A stretch of DNA of 64,000 nt from Diogma glabrata (GCA_963693315.1 OY856188.1:248236656-248300655); one strand, 5' to 3'. Positions 21,020 through 33,179 are shown, counted from the stretch's first letter. A program made the numbers and translations. The notes: generated from the sequence alone by a model not told the origin.

Positions 21020-21767
21020 GACTGGTCGTTAAAAACTAAATTTTCCGAGACGCCCCCTAGAAAAATTCTTTGTGGTCAAAAACCACAACGGCATTATTTT
21101 TTTTTTAAATCAAAAGAACACGTGCCGCAAAATCGCCGAAGTTTATTTTTTGAAAAATTCGTAGATTTTTTCAAATATCTCATAAAATATGCAGATGCCA
21201 AAAAAATCACATAACCATTTTTGTAGGAAATTTAATTCTCTACAAAAAAACATCCAGGTCATTTTTTCCCGAAAACGTATAGTTCTCATGATATTTTGAA
21301 AATGAACTTGTAAGTTTTCGTAATTTTTAAAAAATATAAAAAATAAAGATGACGAAAAAGTCCTAATCTTCTTCTTATGCTATAGAATGAAATGTATAAA
21401 AAAATAATCGTGACAAAAAAAATCAAAATTAGAACTTTTTCGTTGAAATTTTCATCATTTAGTTTTACGAGTTTCGACGAATTTCAAGTTTTATTTCAAA
21501 ATATCATCAGAAATATAGGTTTTAGGAGAAAAATGATTTGGAATTTTTTTGTAGAGAACTACATTTCCTACAAAAATGATTATGTGATTTTTTTGTGACA
21601 TCTGCATATTTTATGAAATATTAACGATTTTATCAAAAAATCAACTTCGATGATTTTGCGGCACGTGTTCTTTTGATTTAAAAAAAAAATAATGCCGTTG
21701 TGGTTTTTTGACCACAAAGAATTTTTCTAGGGGGCGTCTCGGAAAATTTAGTTTTTAACGACCAGTC
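21020..21767. mobile_element. 748-bp foldback element with TA duplication
   Basis: The ends GACTGGTCGTTAAAAACTAA are exact inverted repeats flanked by TA (21018-21019 and 21768-21769), as for mariner/Tc1-related MITEs. The arms extend almost the whole length (about 21020-21365 against 21427-21767), near-perfect outside and weaker towards the centre. A transcript crossing it could fold into a stem of about 340 bp. There is no ORF of note. Confidence 0.88.
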
Positions 21768-22511
21768 TAATATATAATCAATGTATATATGTTGTACAAT
21801 GTACAATGTACATAGATAAAAGTTTTTTTTGCTAAAGTTTTTGTCATCATATAGAAATATGTAAATCATAGATAGCGTAGAAAATCAAAACAATTGAAAT
21901 AACGGCAAAATTTAAATTTATTATTTTATATTTTATATATGTATTGTTACCGTTTTAACCTTTTGATAATACTATACCAACAATTTAATTATAGAACCGT
22001 AGTAGAATATAACGATTGCGTCACATTCTTCAAACATTCACTTGTTAGAATGAATAAAATTACAATGAAAGACATATACTTGGAGGGCTATATATTCATC
22101 AGTATTTTACAATTTATATGTTCATGAGTATTTTATGTTCATATATATGTTCATCAGTATTTTATAATTTATAATAATTTTTATCCACGACTACTAAAGA
22201 ATATATACTTTCCATGCGTATATCTTTCATTGTAATTGTATTCATTCCCATTTATATAAAAAATTCTCATTTATTTATTTCATTCCACTTTATTTATAAA
22301 AAAATCCTCTAACAAATTAAAAACTTGATTTGTTGGTATAGTAATATAAACAAGTTTAAACAAGAACAATACATATATAAATCTAAAATAAACAATAAAC
22401 GTTGTGTTTTTCTTGTTTTCTATGATAAATTAATTTCAATATGGCGATATAAAGTTTTAAATGAAAACTTTATATTATTTCAAATATTTTTAAAGTTGTG
22501 GATAAAATAGC

Positions 22512-22634
22512 ATCTTGTATTCGCTTAGGATGAAGGCAATTCTTCACTCGGATGATTCCCTCCACTCGCTACGCTCGTTCCGGGAAACTTCATCCTTGTG
22601 AAGAATTGCCTCATTCTAAGCTCATACAAGAATC
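22512..22634. repeat. Hairpin repeat with ~45-bp arms
   Basis: The arms contain ATCTTGTATTCGCTTAGGAT / GAAGGCAATTCTTCAC on one side and their complement with a few mismatches on the other. The loop contains the palindrome-like CTCGCTACGCTCGTTCCGGG. It sits inside the piggyBac-like element. It may be a small MITE; no target duplication was defined. Confidence 0.7.
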
Positions 22635-23689
22635 TACTATTATACCATAAGTATTTTTTTCATATATTTTCATATAATTATTATAATTACAAAAATTAAC
22701 TCAAAATAAACTATTCTTTTCAATTATATAATCATATTTGCATGCGTTTTATTATACATACCCAGGTATGTATGCTGTTGACGTAAGGGTGCAACTTTGT
22801 AAATGGGCATTATCTTCTAAACGGATGATCCAATCCTAACCAAACTTGAGACTATTGCGTAAAACACTTTTGGCTAGGATATCATGAAATTTCAAGTCGA
22901 AACGGTTATCCAGTTCCGAGCTACAGCGTTTTAAAAACGCAAAACATACCCAGGTATGTTGCCGTTGACATAAAGGTTAACGTGATTACGAGTAGGAACA
23001 TTAAATTTGGAGAAATCTTGATGGTCGGGATTGGTATGTGAAACCAAAATCTAGATTATTGCATTGTAAGTTTGTCAAAAAAATATTGTCAAGCATGTCA
23101 AAAAATGATTTCATTTATTTTTTATCCAATTTTTTGGGGAAAAAAATGTATAGCTGTTTTTATGACGTAAATGTAATTGAAAATGAAATTGGATACGGAA
23201 ATTTTTGAATTTGTTATAGTTTTTGAAATATTTTTGGAATTTTGAAAAAAGTGTGTATTTTTGATTTCGTAATAATTTTTGCAATATTTTTAGAATTTCG
23301 GAAAAAGTTTCAATTTTTGGAATATTTATGGAATTTTGAATTTTACATTTTTGATTTTATTACAATTTTTGGAATTTTGAAAAAGTTTTAATTTTTGAAT
23401 TTATAAGAATCTTTGGAATATTATTAGAATTTCGAAAAAGTTTAAATTTTTGATTTTAATCCTAATTTTTGGAATTTTTTTAGAATTCTGAAGAAAAACA
23501 GAATTTTGGAATTTTATATATACATATTTTTAGAATTTTGAAAAAAGTTTCAATTTTTGATTTTGTATTAATTTTTGGAATATTTTTGGAATTTTAAAAT
23601 ATTTTAAATTTTTGATTTTATTATAATTTTTATAATTTTGGAAGAAGTTACAATTTTTGATTTTGTTATAAATTTTGCAATATATTTAG

Positions 23690-23910
23690 AATTAATTCAG
23701 TAAATTATTTGTGATATAACATCACCCCGATGGAAAATCTCCCATCAAGAATAATATAAGAACTGAATCTAAAAAATTATGGTGCAAATTATGAAAAGGT
23801 TCGAAACTAGATTCATTGGTTCGAAACTAGATCGCTCTAAAATTGTATGGATTGCAAAAAGTTTCATAATTTGCACCATAATTTTTTAGATTCAGTTCTT
23901 ATATTATATT
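23690..23910. repeat. Foldback repeat F1, copy 2
   Basis: Arms 23752-23797 and about 23862-23906 carry AAGAACTGAATCTAAAAAAT with complement, plus GGTTCGAAACTAGAT-type inner sequence seen also in copy 1 at 6618-7094. The loop is much shorter than in copy 1. It interrupts the A/T array of repeat family R. Confidence 0.7.
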
Positions 23911-24375
23911 TAGAATTTTTTAAAAAAGTTTTAATCTGTGATTTTGTAATAATTTTTGAAATATTTTGAGAATTTTGTTTGAAAAAAGTTTGAATTTTTT
24001 ATTTTACAACATTTTTGGAATTTTGAAAGAAATATGAAATTGTGATTTTGAAATATTTTCTCGAAACGCTAAAGGGAGAGGTTTTGAGTAGTTTGCTGAT
24101 TGTATAATCTTTTCACTAAATTATGTTAATATATGATCTGTTATAATTTTCCAACAACGTATTGATGTTTTGTGTTAATTTTGTAATACATATCTAAACA
24201 GAGATAAAAAATACATGTACTTTAACAAAAATTTTTGTTTGCTATACATCGCTGCCCGAAACTAAAAACCATGTCCCCATAAAAGATTTTTGCCGAAAAC
24301 TATATCAAAATCCTTAACCCAGACCGAAGTTTTGATATCTCAGAGCTGTGAGATTTTCACCCCACCATATTTTAA

Positions 24376-24959
24376 CATTATGCTCGTCGCATATTGCTAC
24401 TATGTCATAAGAAAGAAAATTCGAAAAAACTCGTTATGATAACAGTCAATTTCCATTGTGTCATTTTTATTTTTAATAACTTATTTTAATATGGAAAGAA
24501 TTTCAAAATGTCATTTTAATTCTATTTCTTTATTCGAGTACTTGTGGGTACACTTTATTTTTTGTTTTTCCGTTTAACGGAATAGTTTTCCTAACGCGTT
24601 AGCGACATACAGTTGTCCTTGTGAGAAGCACGGATTCTCCATATCTAGTCCACATACTTGCTGTAACTGTTCCATTTAAAATTGTAGCTTCAATGACATT
24701 GTTCATCATCTTTTTCACCGAACATTTCAAAAAAATTTGTGCAACTTCAAAGTATTTGACATATTTAGAATTACAATGTATGTCACAAAGCACATAAAAA
24801 TCTTTTAAGACCTAGGTTTCACACCATCATGTTTTTTAAGACGTTGATGGACACAAATTTCTTTTTACTTCACCACAATTTTAAATTGTGTGAAGTAATG
24901 CAATCTATCGTGAAAAAAAATCTGACATGCCCCAAATTTTGTTTTGGACCATCCTCTAT
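24376..24959. other. Unassigned A/T-rich stretch
   Basis: No supported gene. A 64-codon minus-strand frame (24793-24599) lacks recognisable motifs. At about 24868-24897 there is a perfect short palindrome, ACTTCAC/GTGAAGT around CACAATTTTAAATTGTG. Confidence 0.4.
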
Positions 24960-26920
24960 CTAAATAGCCGATAAAAATTTTGGTGTATGTCTGTATGTGC
25001 GTGGGTGGGTGGGTGTGTGGGTTTGTGAGTGTTCTGCATAGGATTTTGATGAAACTTTGGCCAATGATACAGGTTCACTTGAAAATGGAAGATCTGGATT
25101 CATTTCAAATTTGGACAAAATGGCGGGGGGGTCTCCCGAACACCTCTAAGTTTAAATCTTGAATAACTTTTATACCGGATTATAATCTTATTGAAACTTA
25201 GTATATAAGGTTTTAGTACAGTTTCCAATATTTCTGCATACCAACTTCCGGTTTATCACTTACGGCTAAAAAGTTTTTTTTTCAAGTGTTTATCCCACTG
25301 TAGCCTACAATTACCGATCGATTTTCATGAAACGTTGGTAAAAGCTTTCAAATAACATGAGAAAGATTTTATCAGCTTTTGAAGTGGTCAACAGGTGGTT
25401 TTTACCAATTGTTTTTGATGTTTGTTGAGAGCACACAGCATTCGTTCGTGAATGAATTTTGATGACACTTTGGAAAAAGATGCAAATATGTATGACAAAG
25501 AACTGATTAGTTTTTGAGCGATAGTGACCAAAGTGGTGTGGGGTCATCGGAGCACCTGTTTTTTTGCAAGCTCAATAACATCTGTACCTGATAATCGAAT
25601 TGGATGAAACTTGGTACATGAGCATTTAGTACAGTTAGCAACAGTTCTACATCCCAACTTCCGGCAAAAATTTTTTTTTTGTACATTTTTGAAGTTTTTT
25701 CATTGTGTTTATGCACTACAGCCTACAACAATGAAGTGATTATGATGAAACTTATGGAAAAGGGTCCAGTTAGTGTGAGAAGATAATTACCATCTTTTGG
25801 GACACATTAATCAAAGTGGGGAGTCTACCATACAACTGCTGACTTTTCACACTCTGTTTTTAAAGTTTGTTGGGAGCATACAGACTTCGTTCATTAATTT
25901 ATTTTAATGACACTTTGAAAAAAGATGGAGATTTAAATAACAAAGAACTGATTAGTCTTTGGATAATATTGGGATAAGTGGTATGGGGCCTCCCGAGCAC
26001 CTGTTTAATGTGTCATCATTTTTTCAATGTTTGTTGGGAGCACACAGCATTCGTTCGTTAATGAATTTTGATGAAACTTTGGAAAAAGATGCAAATGGCA
26101 AAGAACTGATTATTTTTTGAGCGAAAGTGAACAAAGTGGTGGGGGGGGGGGGGGTATCCCAAACACCTGTTTTTCTGAAAGCTCAATAACATTTGTACCT
26201 GATAATCAAATTGGATGAAACTTGGTACATAAGCATTTAGTAAGGTTTATAACAGTTCTGCATCCCAACTTCTGGTGTTTTACTTCCCGTAAAAAAAACT
26301 TTTTTTTAATTGTCGGAAGTTTTTTCAGTGTCTTTGTGCACAATACAGACTGCAATAATGAAATTATTATGATGAAACTTATGGAAATGGTTTCAATTAG
26401 TGTAAGAAGATAATTATCATCTTTTGGAACACATTGATCAAAGTGGCGGGGGGTCTACCATACAACTGCTGACTTTTCCCACTTTGTTTTTAAAGTTTGT
26501 TGGGAGCATACAGACTTCATTCATTAATCAATTTTAATGACACTTTTGAAAAAGATGAAGACTTTAATGACAAAGAATTGATTAGCTTTTGGATAATATT
26601 AGGATAAGTGGTGGGGTCCTTCTGAACACCTGTTTATTGATTTAATGTTTGTTGGAAGCATACAACATTCGTTCGTTAAGTAATTTTGATGACACTTTGG
26701 AAAAAGATGCTAATATGTATGGGAAGGAACTGATTAGCTTTTGAGCGATAGTGAACAAAGTGGTAGGGGGTCCTCCAATCACCTTTTATTTTGGAAGCTC
26801 AATAACTTCTGTATCTGACAATCGAAATGGATGAATCTTGCTACATACACATTTAGTAAGGTTTACAACAGTTCTGCATCCTAACTTCCGGGTTGTCACT
26901 TCCGTTTAAATTTTTTTTTA
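24960..26920. repeat. Tandem array with ~610-bp period
   Basis: The landmark TTCGTTCGT-AATTTTGATGA-CACTTTGGAAAAAGATG recurs at 25441, 26050 and 26668, a period of 609-618 bp. Each unit also holds an internal, more diverged half-repeat (TTCRTTCATTAA...TTTTAATGACACTTTGAAAAA), plus CAACTTCCGG and CTCAATAAC words. A G run of about 16 at 26140-26157 and a GTGGGTGGGTGGGTGTGTGGG run near 25000 occur within it. It is non-coding and looks like a local expansion of a dispersed repeat. Confidence 0.8.
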
Positions 26921-28500
26921 CTTTTTCTCGTACAACAGAAGTTATTTTTGTTGGGATACTACTGCTTGATTTAATATTTTTATTATTAGAACTACGAAGT
27001 CCATAACATTGGTCAGCTTTTAATTAAAGTATTTGATGAATATTAGCTCATTATATATCCAGAACACTGTTTCCATGTTTCCAGAGCTGTAGTGAAGTCA
27101 GCCTATGCATCAGCGTCGCAAAATATATTTTTTTTAATTTTATCATTTAACCTCACGAATTTAATCTCGATTATTTTTTTTGATTTCCTTTAATATCTAA
27201 CGTGGGCTTTTATTTTTAAAAATATCAATTATCGAATATCTAAAACGAACTTGTTTAAGCAAAAGAAAAAAACCATGAACTAATTTTAATAATTATTAAT
27301 CACCAACTGACTTTAACATTTTAATTTTTAATTATTTTTTGGTTTAACATCCAAAATCAACTAACCTCAAATTTGAGCAATATCCTCGTCTATAAATATT
27401 ATTTCTATTTCCAAGACTAAAAAAAGACAAAATTTGATTCATGGTCATTATGTCTCTTTCGTTCATCATCGAAACGTACAACAAGTTTTTGTTGCAGCCC
27501 TTCCTCTTTGAAACAGTGTATGGTGAAGTTTGCAAACCAATTTGATGATTTCGATTTGGTTTTAGTAAAATCAAAACGCTTTGATTTTAAGTAGGCGGAG
27601 CTAATGGTTTGTAAACATATTTCACTGGGTATGGAAGAGTTTAATAAAATAACTATAGAAATTGACATCTATAATTTTAAGTTTATCAACCAAGTATACA
27701 AACACGTTTAATAATGTATGGTAAACATGCAACCACGTTTGTAAACCAAGTTTTGAAACATGTTTTAAAGTGGATGGGCTCCTTTAAAGCATTAAAAAAA
27801 ACATTTGCAAGAGAATATGTCTGTTTCATTTTTTTCTCATTTAAATATATAACCGAAAAAAACTTTACAAAAGAAAGTTATATGATTACGTTTAATATAA
27901 TATACTTTTTTTTTAAATATAAGGTGCGTCAACACTTCATTATTTCTTTATTTACGTTTGATAAAAAAATTGAAATAGCAATGTATACTAGGTTATATAC
28001 ATTAAAATGAAAACAAAATATAAACACAATGATATCAGAAAATAATGAGTTTAGGAAAATTACACGCTGGACGATAAAAGATTCATCACATTTGCAACTG
28101 ATTATTTAAATACATGTTAAACAAAACTTATGTAACGCGAAGCAGGCAATGTTATAGTTGGAGAATGTGGAATATAGGGTGAGCTATCAGGATGCCGGCC
28201 TTTGCTGATAATGCAGTCGGCCTAGCTGACTGACCTGTCAAGTCCTGACTTTCCGACAACTCACCTCAATTCCACAAACGTCACCTTGCACAATTCGTGA
28301 TCACAACAAACTATCGAAAGCTATATAGATAGTCTATGCGATTGCAATCCCCTAGTATTTGTTTGTCTGGGGACCAACTATCTCAGAAACCACTTGAGTT
28401 TAAAGGTTCACAATCTTTGAGGAGGACCTCAATGAACTGTCTTGAAGTGTTTTCTTAATTTGCAGTGTCCTGTAAAAATCTTTGTCAGCATTTTTAGGTT
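26921..28500. other. A/T-rich intergenic stretch, no gene seen
   Basis: Several short frames exist, but none has motifs, splice structure or composition suggesting coding. From about 28140 the sequence becomes less A/T-rich and probably belongs to the degraded LINE to the right. Confidence 0.4.
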
Positions 28501-28559
28501 TTTCCTTTTTATTCTATAGAGCTCATTACTGCTAGTATTTTAATTGAACAACCAAATTA

Positions 28560-29330
28560 AATCCTTTGACTGCCTCAAGTCGCTGCATTATTCCAGACTT
28601 TAGACCATTCCTTCATAATTTCATATCCCTCTTCTTATCGAAGATGGATTAAGTCCCTAGTTCACAGTAAGATTGCGCTCTGACAAGAGGTGGTTGCAGC
28701 ACTTTTCCTTGCTAATATGTCGGTTCCTTCATTACCTTTTATACCCACATGATGATATATTCAGTAAATTGTTACCGTTACCAAACTTTTTGAGCATTCC
28801 AAACTGTCTCCAACTATTTCGGATATGATGGTGTTTGCCTTTAGTGCTTTTATGAACGGAATCTAAACTGGTAGATGCCCATTGGATCAAACTATTTGGT
28901 TGTCCGTCTACATGCTCCTGGGTCGATCTCTACCTTTCTTGCCTCAACAACACATAAAAGTTGGGATGTACCCCTTTGTTTTGTCCGCTAGGTTCTGGTA
29001 TTCTATCAGAGCTTTTATACCTTGCTCACCGCCGCTTTCATGTGGTTTCTCCACAGAAGCTATAGTTATCTAGAACTACTCCTAGATATTTTTTCTCCTG
29101 TGCAGTTTCAATTATCGAGCCCTCATAATAAACCCCACAGAAGTCCACCGTGTTTCTACCATATTTAGAGATTGAGATCTCTTCTGTACAATTTCATAGC
29201 ATCTCCTCGAACTAACTTCTAGTAATAATAATTATGTCAGCCGCGTACCCAAGCCATTTGATGACCTGGTTACCTAAGATAGCAATAATTTCATCTACAA
29301 CTCGACAGACTCTACATGAGGGGTGATAGG
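28560..29330 (-). pseudogene. RNase H-bearing non-LTR retrotransposon remnant (RT end plus RNase H)
   Basis: On the minus strand, from 29270 downward, a segment reads GYAADIIIITRS, a decayed form of the YADD catalytic motif with the first Asp changed to Ala. Then come KKYLGVVLDN near 29080 (thumb), and the RNase H block HHVGIKGNEGTDILARKS near 28750. The order RT then RNase H fits I/R1/LOA-type LINEs. Many stops and frameshifts show it is old. The Asp-to-Ala change is probably simple decay. Confidence 0.75.
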
Positions 29331-29759
29331 ATTTGTATGGCCAAAAACTGCCAATAACTTACTTAATACGGTCCTCTGTAAAAAGTACTACAACCACTCT
29401 TCAGTTCTCTAGGTTTGGTTTTTTATTTTCCCTATACATACATACTACCTCTAGGTTTTTTGTGTTAATCGCTCCTGAATTTTTTTGTTCGTGCAGATAC
29501 AAACCATTCTGCTGCTCGTCCTTCGTAAACTTACCATTTGGCCTTCTGTGCTTGGCTTTACGCTCGGCACTCTTCTTTAATGCACATCACGGGAGTTTTT
29601 CCTTTCAGCAGTGCGAATAAACTGGCTCACTAGTTCTCATCAGGAGAAAGAAACATTTTGAAGGATTGGGTTATCATTTCCTATTCTCGTCATAAGTGTA
29701 CCAATTTCCTCTTTGGGTACAACATAAACAACAGCCTTTCGCCAGTTGGTTCATTAATA
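29331..29759. other. Unassigned stretch between two retroelement remnants
   Basis: Less A/T-rich than its surroundings and likely transposon-derived. A minus-strand frame rich in Lys/Arg (29580-29430) has no recognisable domain. The 95-codon plus-strand frame at 29333-29620 has no known motif. Confidence 0.35.
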
Positions 29760-29769
29760 AGCGTTTAAT

Positions 29770-30110
29770 TTCCAGTTTCGAAAAACCGGTTTTTATTATT
29801 TGTGAATTTACTTAATCTATTTCATATTCTTATTTGATTTATTAACTTGAGGAAAATATGTAGCTTTTTTGTGTTCCTTGAATCTAGTATCAAACTCTCT
29901 TGCTGTTTGTCCAATGTAGGTTTCGAGTTAATTTGAACATTTTATCTGATAAACTCCTGATTTTTTCTTCTTTTCTTCTGATCTTTGAAGTTAGTTAAAC
30001 ATTTTTAAACTTGTGTGGAAGATCTGGTTACTTATTCCATATTGTGTTTGCGGAAAACACTTTCTATTTAATTTGTGGTTTTTGGGTATAAAGGTACACT
30101 AATTCTTATT
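29770..30110 (-). pseudogene. Penelope-like element, GIY-YIG endonuclease remnant
   Basis: The minus strand encodes TYIGQTAREFDTRFKEHKKA, the YIG half of the GIY-YIG nuclease of Penelope-like elements. Upstream lies VYQIKCSN-like sequence (the GVYKI.C half, with a frame break) and PLYPKTTN/FRKHN, the linker found between RT and nuclease. Several stops interrupt it. Penelope elements use this nuclease to nick target DNA. The RT part is not visible here: the sequence just upstream belongs to a different LINE. Confidence 0.78.
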
Positions 30111-30114
30111 TTCT

Positions 30115-30605
30115 GTAGGCCATATGCTGGAGTTACAGTTGTAATTGGGTTATCAATTCTAACTGTTTGTCCACGATCTGCCAGATAGGATTTGATTCAT
30201 GTCTAAACTAATCCACGAACGTCAATATGATAAAATTTTGCCACAAGAACATAATGGTTGATCGTATCAAACGCTTTACTCAAATCAATAACAATAAATC
30301 CAGTTTTAAGCCTCTTGTTAAAGTAGTCAAACACTGAACTAAGAAAACTCAATAAAAATTAATGTTTTTTTATAGGTATTGGACTAACAGAACTATTATA
30401 CAATTTTTTCGAGAATTTTAAAGAACTTTGAAAGTAGAGAGATAGGTCTGTAATTATTTTTCTAAAATTTGTTTCCATTGTTATATATCGGTATGAAAAC
30501 CGCTAGTCTAAGCTTAATAGGAAACGAATATGTTTCAAAGTTTGGATTAGGAAGATAACATAGAACATCTAAAATAAGTTCATCCATTTGTTTTCCAAAA
30601 AAAGG
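30115..30605 (-). pseudogene. Non-LTR RT fragment (downstream half)
   Basis: The minus strand carries NNYRPISLLSKFFKILEKIV and IVIDLSKAFDTINHYVLVAK (motif A), then KSYLADRGQTVRIDN. These are standard LINE fingers and palm motifs (CR1/L2/I-like). Frameshifts and stops are present. The upstream half of the same LINE continues on the far side of the hAT element at 33180-33480, so the hAT split it. Confidence 0.75.
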
Positions 30606-30611
30606 AGGTAT

Positions 30612-33175
30612 AGGTAAAAAAGGAGGAGGGCCTGAGGCGGAACAAAATTTTGGGGCCTAAGATTTTACCAAAAATTTTGCAAATGAGTTTGATTAAGACT
30701 ATTTCTTAAATAATTTTTTATCTGCTTCAGAACGGAGAAAGATCGTTCCCCACTTGCGTTGCATATCGGCAATGTAAGAAATATTTTTAAAATAGTTTCC
30801 ACATTGGGAAATGAAGATTGCAGGCCATCAATGATTACCTTGTACATCTTAAATGGACAAGTGATGTTCTCTTCTTTTATATATTTTTAAAAATGATGTA
30901 CTTCGTCTTTAAAATATTGTACTTCTATATCCCTCGCATATGTATTTGACAATTCTAAAATACACTTGTCAACTTCATAACTGGATATATTTTGATCAAA
31001 AAATAATTTAAAATTATTTAAAACAGTTTCATATATGGACGTTCTGTTAGACATTTCAGTGGCAAGTCTATCACAGATCATATTGTGAGTATTTATAATA
31101 AACAATTCTCGTCCTACTAGCTGTGTATCATTTGCAGATGATTCATCATACATAATTTTGCGTTTTCTTTTTCGTCCTTCTTTGTAGCTAATATTGTCTG
31201 TTAATAAGTTTGCTTGCTTTTCTATGCTCTCAAAATCATTCCGAACATCCCTTATAAATTGTGACAAAGAATTAAACAGTTTTACTCCTTGTAATAAGTT
31301 CGTTTGAATATTTTGAAATGATTTTCTAGTACTATTGATTCTTTTCAATAATATATCACATAGAACGGTTAGTAAGGCAATTCATATTCATCGAAAGAGC
31401 TAGCTAATTTTTTAACCTCAACTTTAGTAATCGGTTTTTCATCTTCATTTTCGCTAATTTGAATAAGGGTGCTTTTAATATTTTTGTAATTAAACCGCAA
31501 GGCGGATACTGCATCAGCTCTTGCAGACCATCTTGTCACTTGTGTCGCTTAATTTATTAATATGTTTGGAATTAGGATCGGAAAAATTATCAATAAGCAA
31601 CTTCCATCTGTGAGTAGATGAAGAAAAGAATACATATATATTTTGGATAAAGTTAAAATAATACACCGCAGTAGAATAGGCATCTGCAGCATAATTTCCA
31701 ATTAAATTAAGCGTATGACTTGTACAAGGAATAAAAATGGCGGACTCACTTAGAGTTTTAATTCTGGCTTGTAAACCATTATATTTTCCGGCCATATATG
31801 TTTGACCGCAACAATTTTTAATATCCAAAGACAAATTGTTTAAAGTTTTCAAAATAAGTTGTGCTAGATATTCTGAATTGTGATTTTCAATTTGTAAAAA
31901 TCCAAAAATCGTCGTCTCGCATCGCCCACTTTATCAATGTACCTTAATATAAAACTTAGTTGGTCAGTGTGGTTCACGTCTTGCGTAGAATCAACAATAA
32001 TTGAATGATATAAAGAATCCTGAATTTCTTGAATTAGGTGTTCTTTTACTTCAGTTCCCATTAAATTATAAATTCATCACATGTGGTATGTGATAAATAA
32101 CTTACATTACCTTTTCCTGGATGGCTGTACCTCTCCAAATGATTTTTAAGAAAATCATCAAATTGGGATAGGTACTCAATGTATGTCATAAAATTTCCTT
32201 TTCTGTTCGAATCAATATCTTCTCGATGACCACGAAATGCTAAACCCAAAGTAGCTAATAGCTTTACTGTAGCTGCAACTCTTTTTAAAACTTGCCGCCA
32301 GCATTTTTGTTGTACCTCAATTTCACGAGCTATTTGAGTATCAATACGTCCAGTTACAAACAATCTTTTTTTCAAATTTTTCAAACAAATTTTTTAGACA
32401 ATCTTTTTTCCAATCAACATTGATAAAACGAAATATACAACTAAAGCTAAAACACCTATACTATATCAATCATATCATATGGAAACCCTTTTCAAAAATT
32501 AATCCAAATGATGAATTTAGCATGTATTGTATAAAAAATACATGGATTTTAAGCATACAATAATAGATTTCAATTCTACACGTTAAAAAGTTTTCATTTA
32601 TTTAGTTATATATCAAATTAATCTAAAATATGTACAATTATATGCTTCAAATTGAGGTTTTCAGTTTAATGCTTTCAATAAATTGTAGGTCTTAAAAGAA
32701 ATTCAAAATCATTGATGAAAACATAAAACTCAAATATACTTCAAATATCCAAAAAATGCTTATCTGGATTTTGTTTTTATCATTAATTTTGCGATTAATA
32801 TAATAACAGCCCATTGCAAATAAAGTTTTAGTATTAATATTCATTCGTAACAGTGGAACTTTTCAAAACAAAATGTTTTTTTACTATACAAATTGGAAAA
32901 CGAATTTGTACATTAAAAAATTATAAAACTATCAAATTAGAATTATTAAAATAAATACATACATGAAAAAAAGTAATACAAATTGACAACCTAACACTTT
33001 TACATGTGGGATAATATTAAAAAAATCTTTAGGTTTAAAAACTTTGGTTGAATGAACGCAGTCATCTGATATTTGAATGCCCATAAAATATCTATACTAT
33101 TTGTAGCGAGGGGGCCCCTGTGCATGTGGGGCCCGAGGCGGCCGCCTCTTCCGCCTCTATGGTAATCCGCCACTG
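30612..33175 (-). mobile_element. hAT element, ZMYM1-like, degraded
   Basis: The right end in reverse complement is CAGTGGCGGATTACCATAGA, followed by GCGGCCGCCTC and GGGGCCC blocks, typical of hATs with ZMYM1-like transposase. The left end retains GGGCCTGAGGCGG and TTTTGGGGCC (30626-30657), but its extreme tip looks lost, and no 8-bp duplication could be matched. The transposase remnant lies inside on the minus strand. It is inserted within a LINE. Confidence 0.75.
30665..32384 (-). pseudogene. hAT transposase (DUF4371 / ZMYM1-like), broken
   Basis: Five minus-strand pieces in three frames together cover much of a transposase. They include SIIVDSTQDVNHTDQLSFIL (32010-31950; DUF4371 with a catalytic Asp), MAGKYNGLQARIK and CTSHTLNLIG (31790-31690), a helical central part (31348-30887), and PICNASGERSFSVLKQIKNY (30770-30710), the hAT dimerisation motif. 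Stops and frameshifts make it inactive. In intact relatives the protein cuts and rejoins the element ends. The N-terminal TTF/BED-like zinc finger is not evident. Confidence 0.85.
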
Positions 33176-33179
33176 GCTC

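Larger units (their letters stand above)
20931..22976. mobile_element. piggyBac-like non-autonomous element with TTAA duplication
   Basis: Inverted ends CCGTTATGTCAACAGCA and CCTTTATGTCAACGGCA are flanked by TTAA on both sides (20927-20930 and 22977-22980). In the empty copy of the host repeat, near 2875, the site is uninterrupted. TTAA targets and CCYTT-like ends are characteristic of piggyBac. Palindromic subterminal words ACATACCCGGGTATAC / ACATACCCAGGTATGT lie near both ends. A second end-like sequence at 22757-22790 duplicates the right terminus. No transposase is visible; a foldback and a hairpin fill much of the interior. Confidence 0.85.
20625..24375 (-). repeat. Dispersed repeat family R, copy 2, interrupted
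   Basis: The reverse complement matches 1755-3215: it starts with GGTCTGAAAGACC and ends with the segment around CTCAGAGCTGTGAG and CCACCATATTTT. The copy is split by a TTAA-flanked element (20931-22976) and by a foldback (about 23690-23910). Between 23200 and 24060 it is a degenerate A/T array of TTTTTGGAATTTTGAAAAAG-type units. Having a copy with and without the insertion gives clean junctions for the TTAA element. Confidence 0.75.

Noticed and set aside
24960..26920. CRISPR array
   Set aside because: Units are ~610 bp and contiguous, without short direct repeats and unique spacers; a eukaryotic tandem repeat.
27344..27668. Two overlapping minus-strand ORFs of about 80 codons
   Set aside because: Overlapping frames, A/T-driven, no motif or splice evidence.
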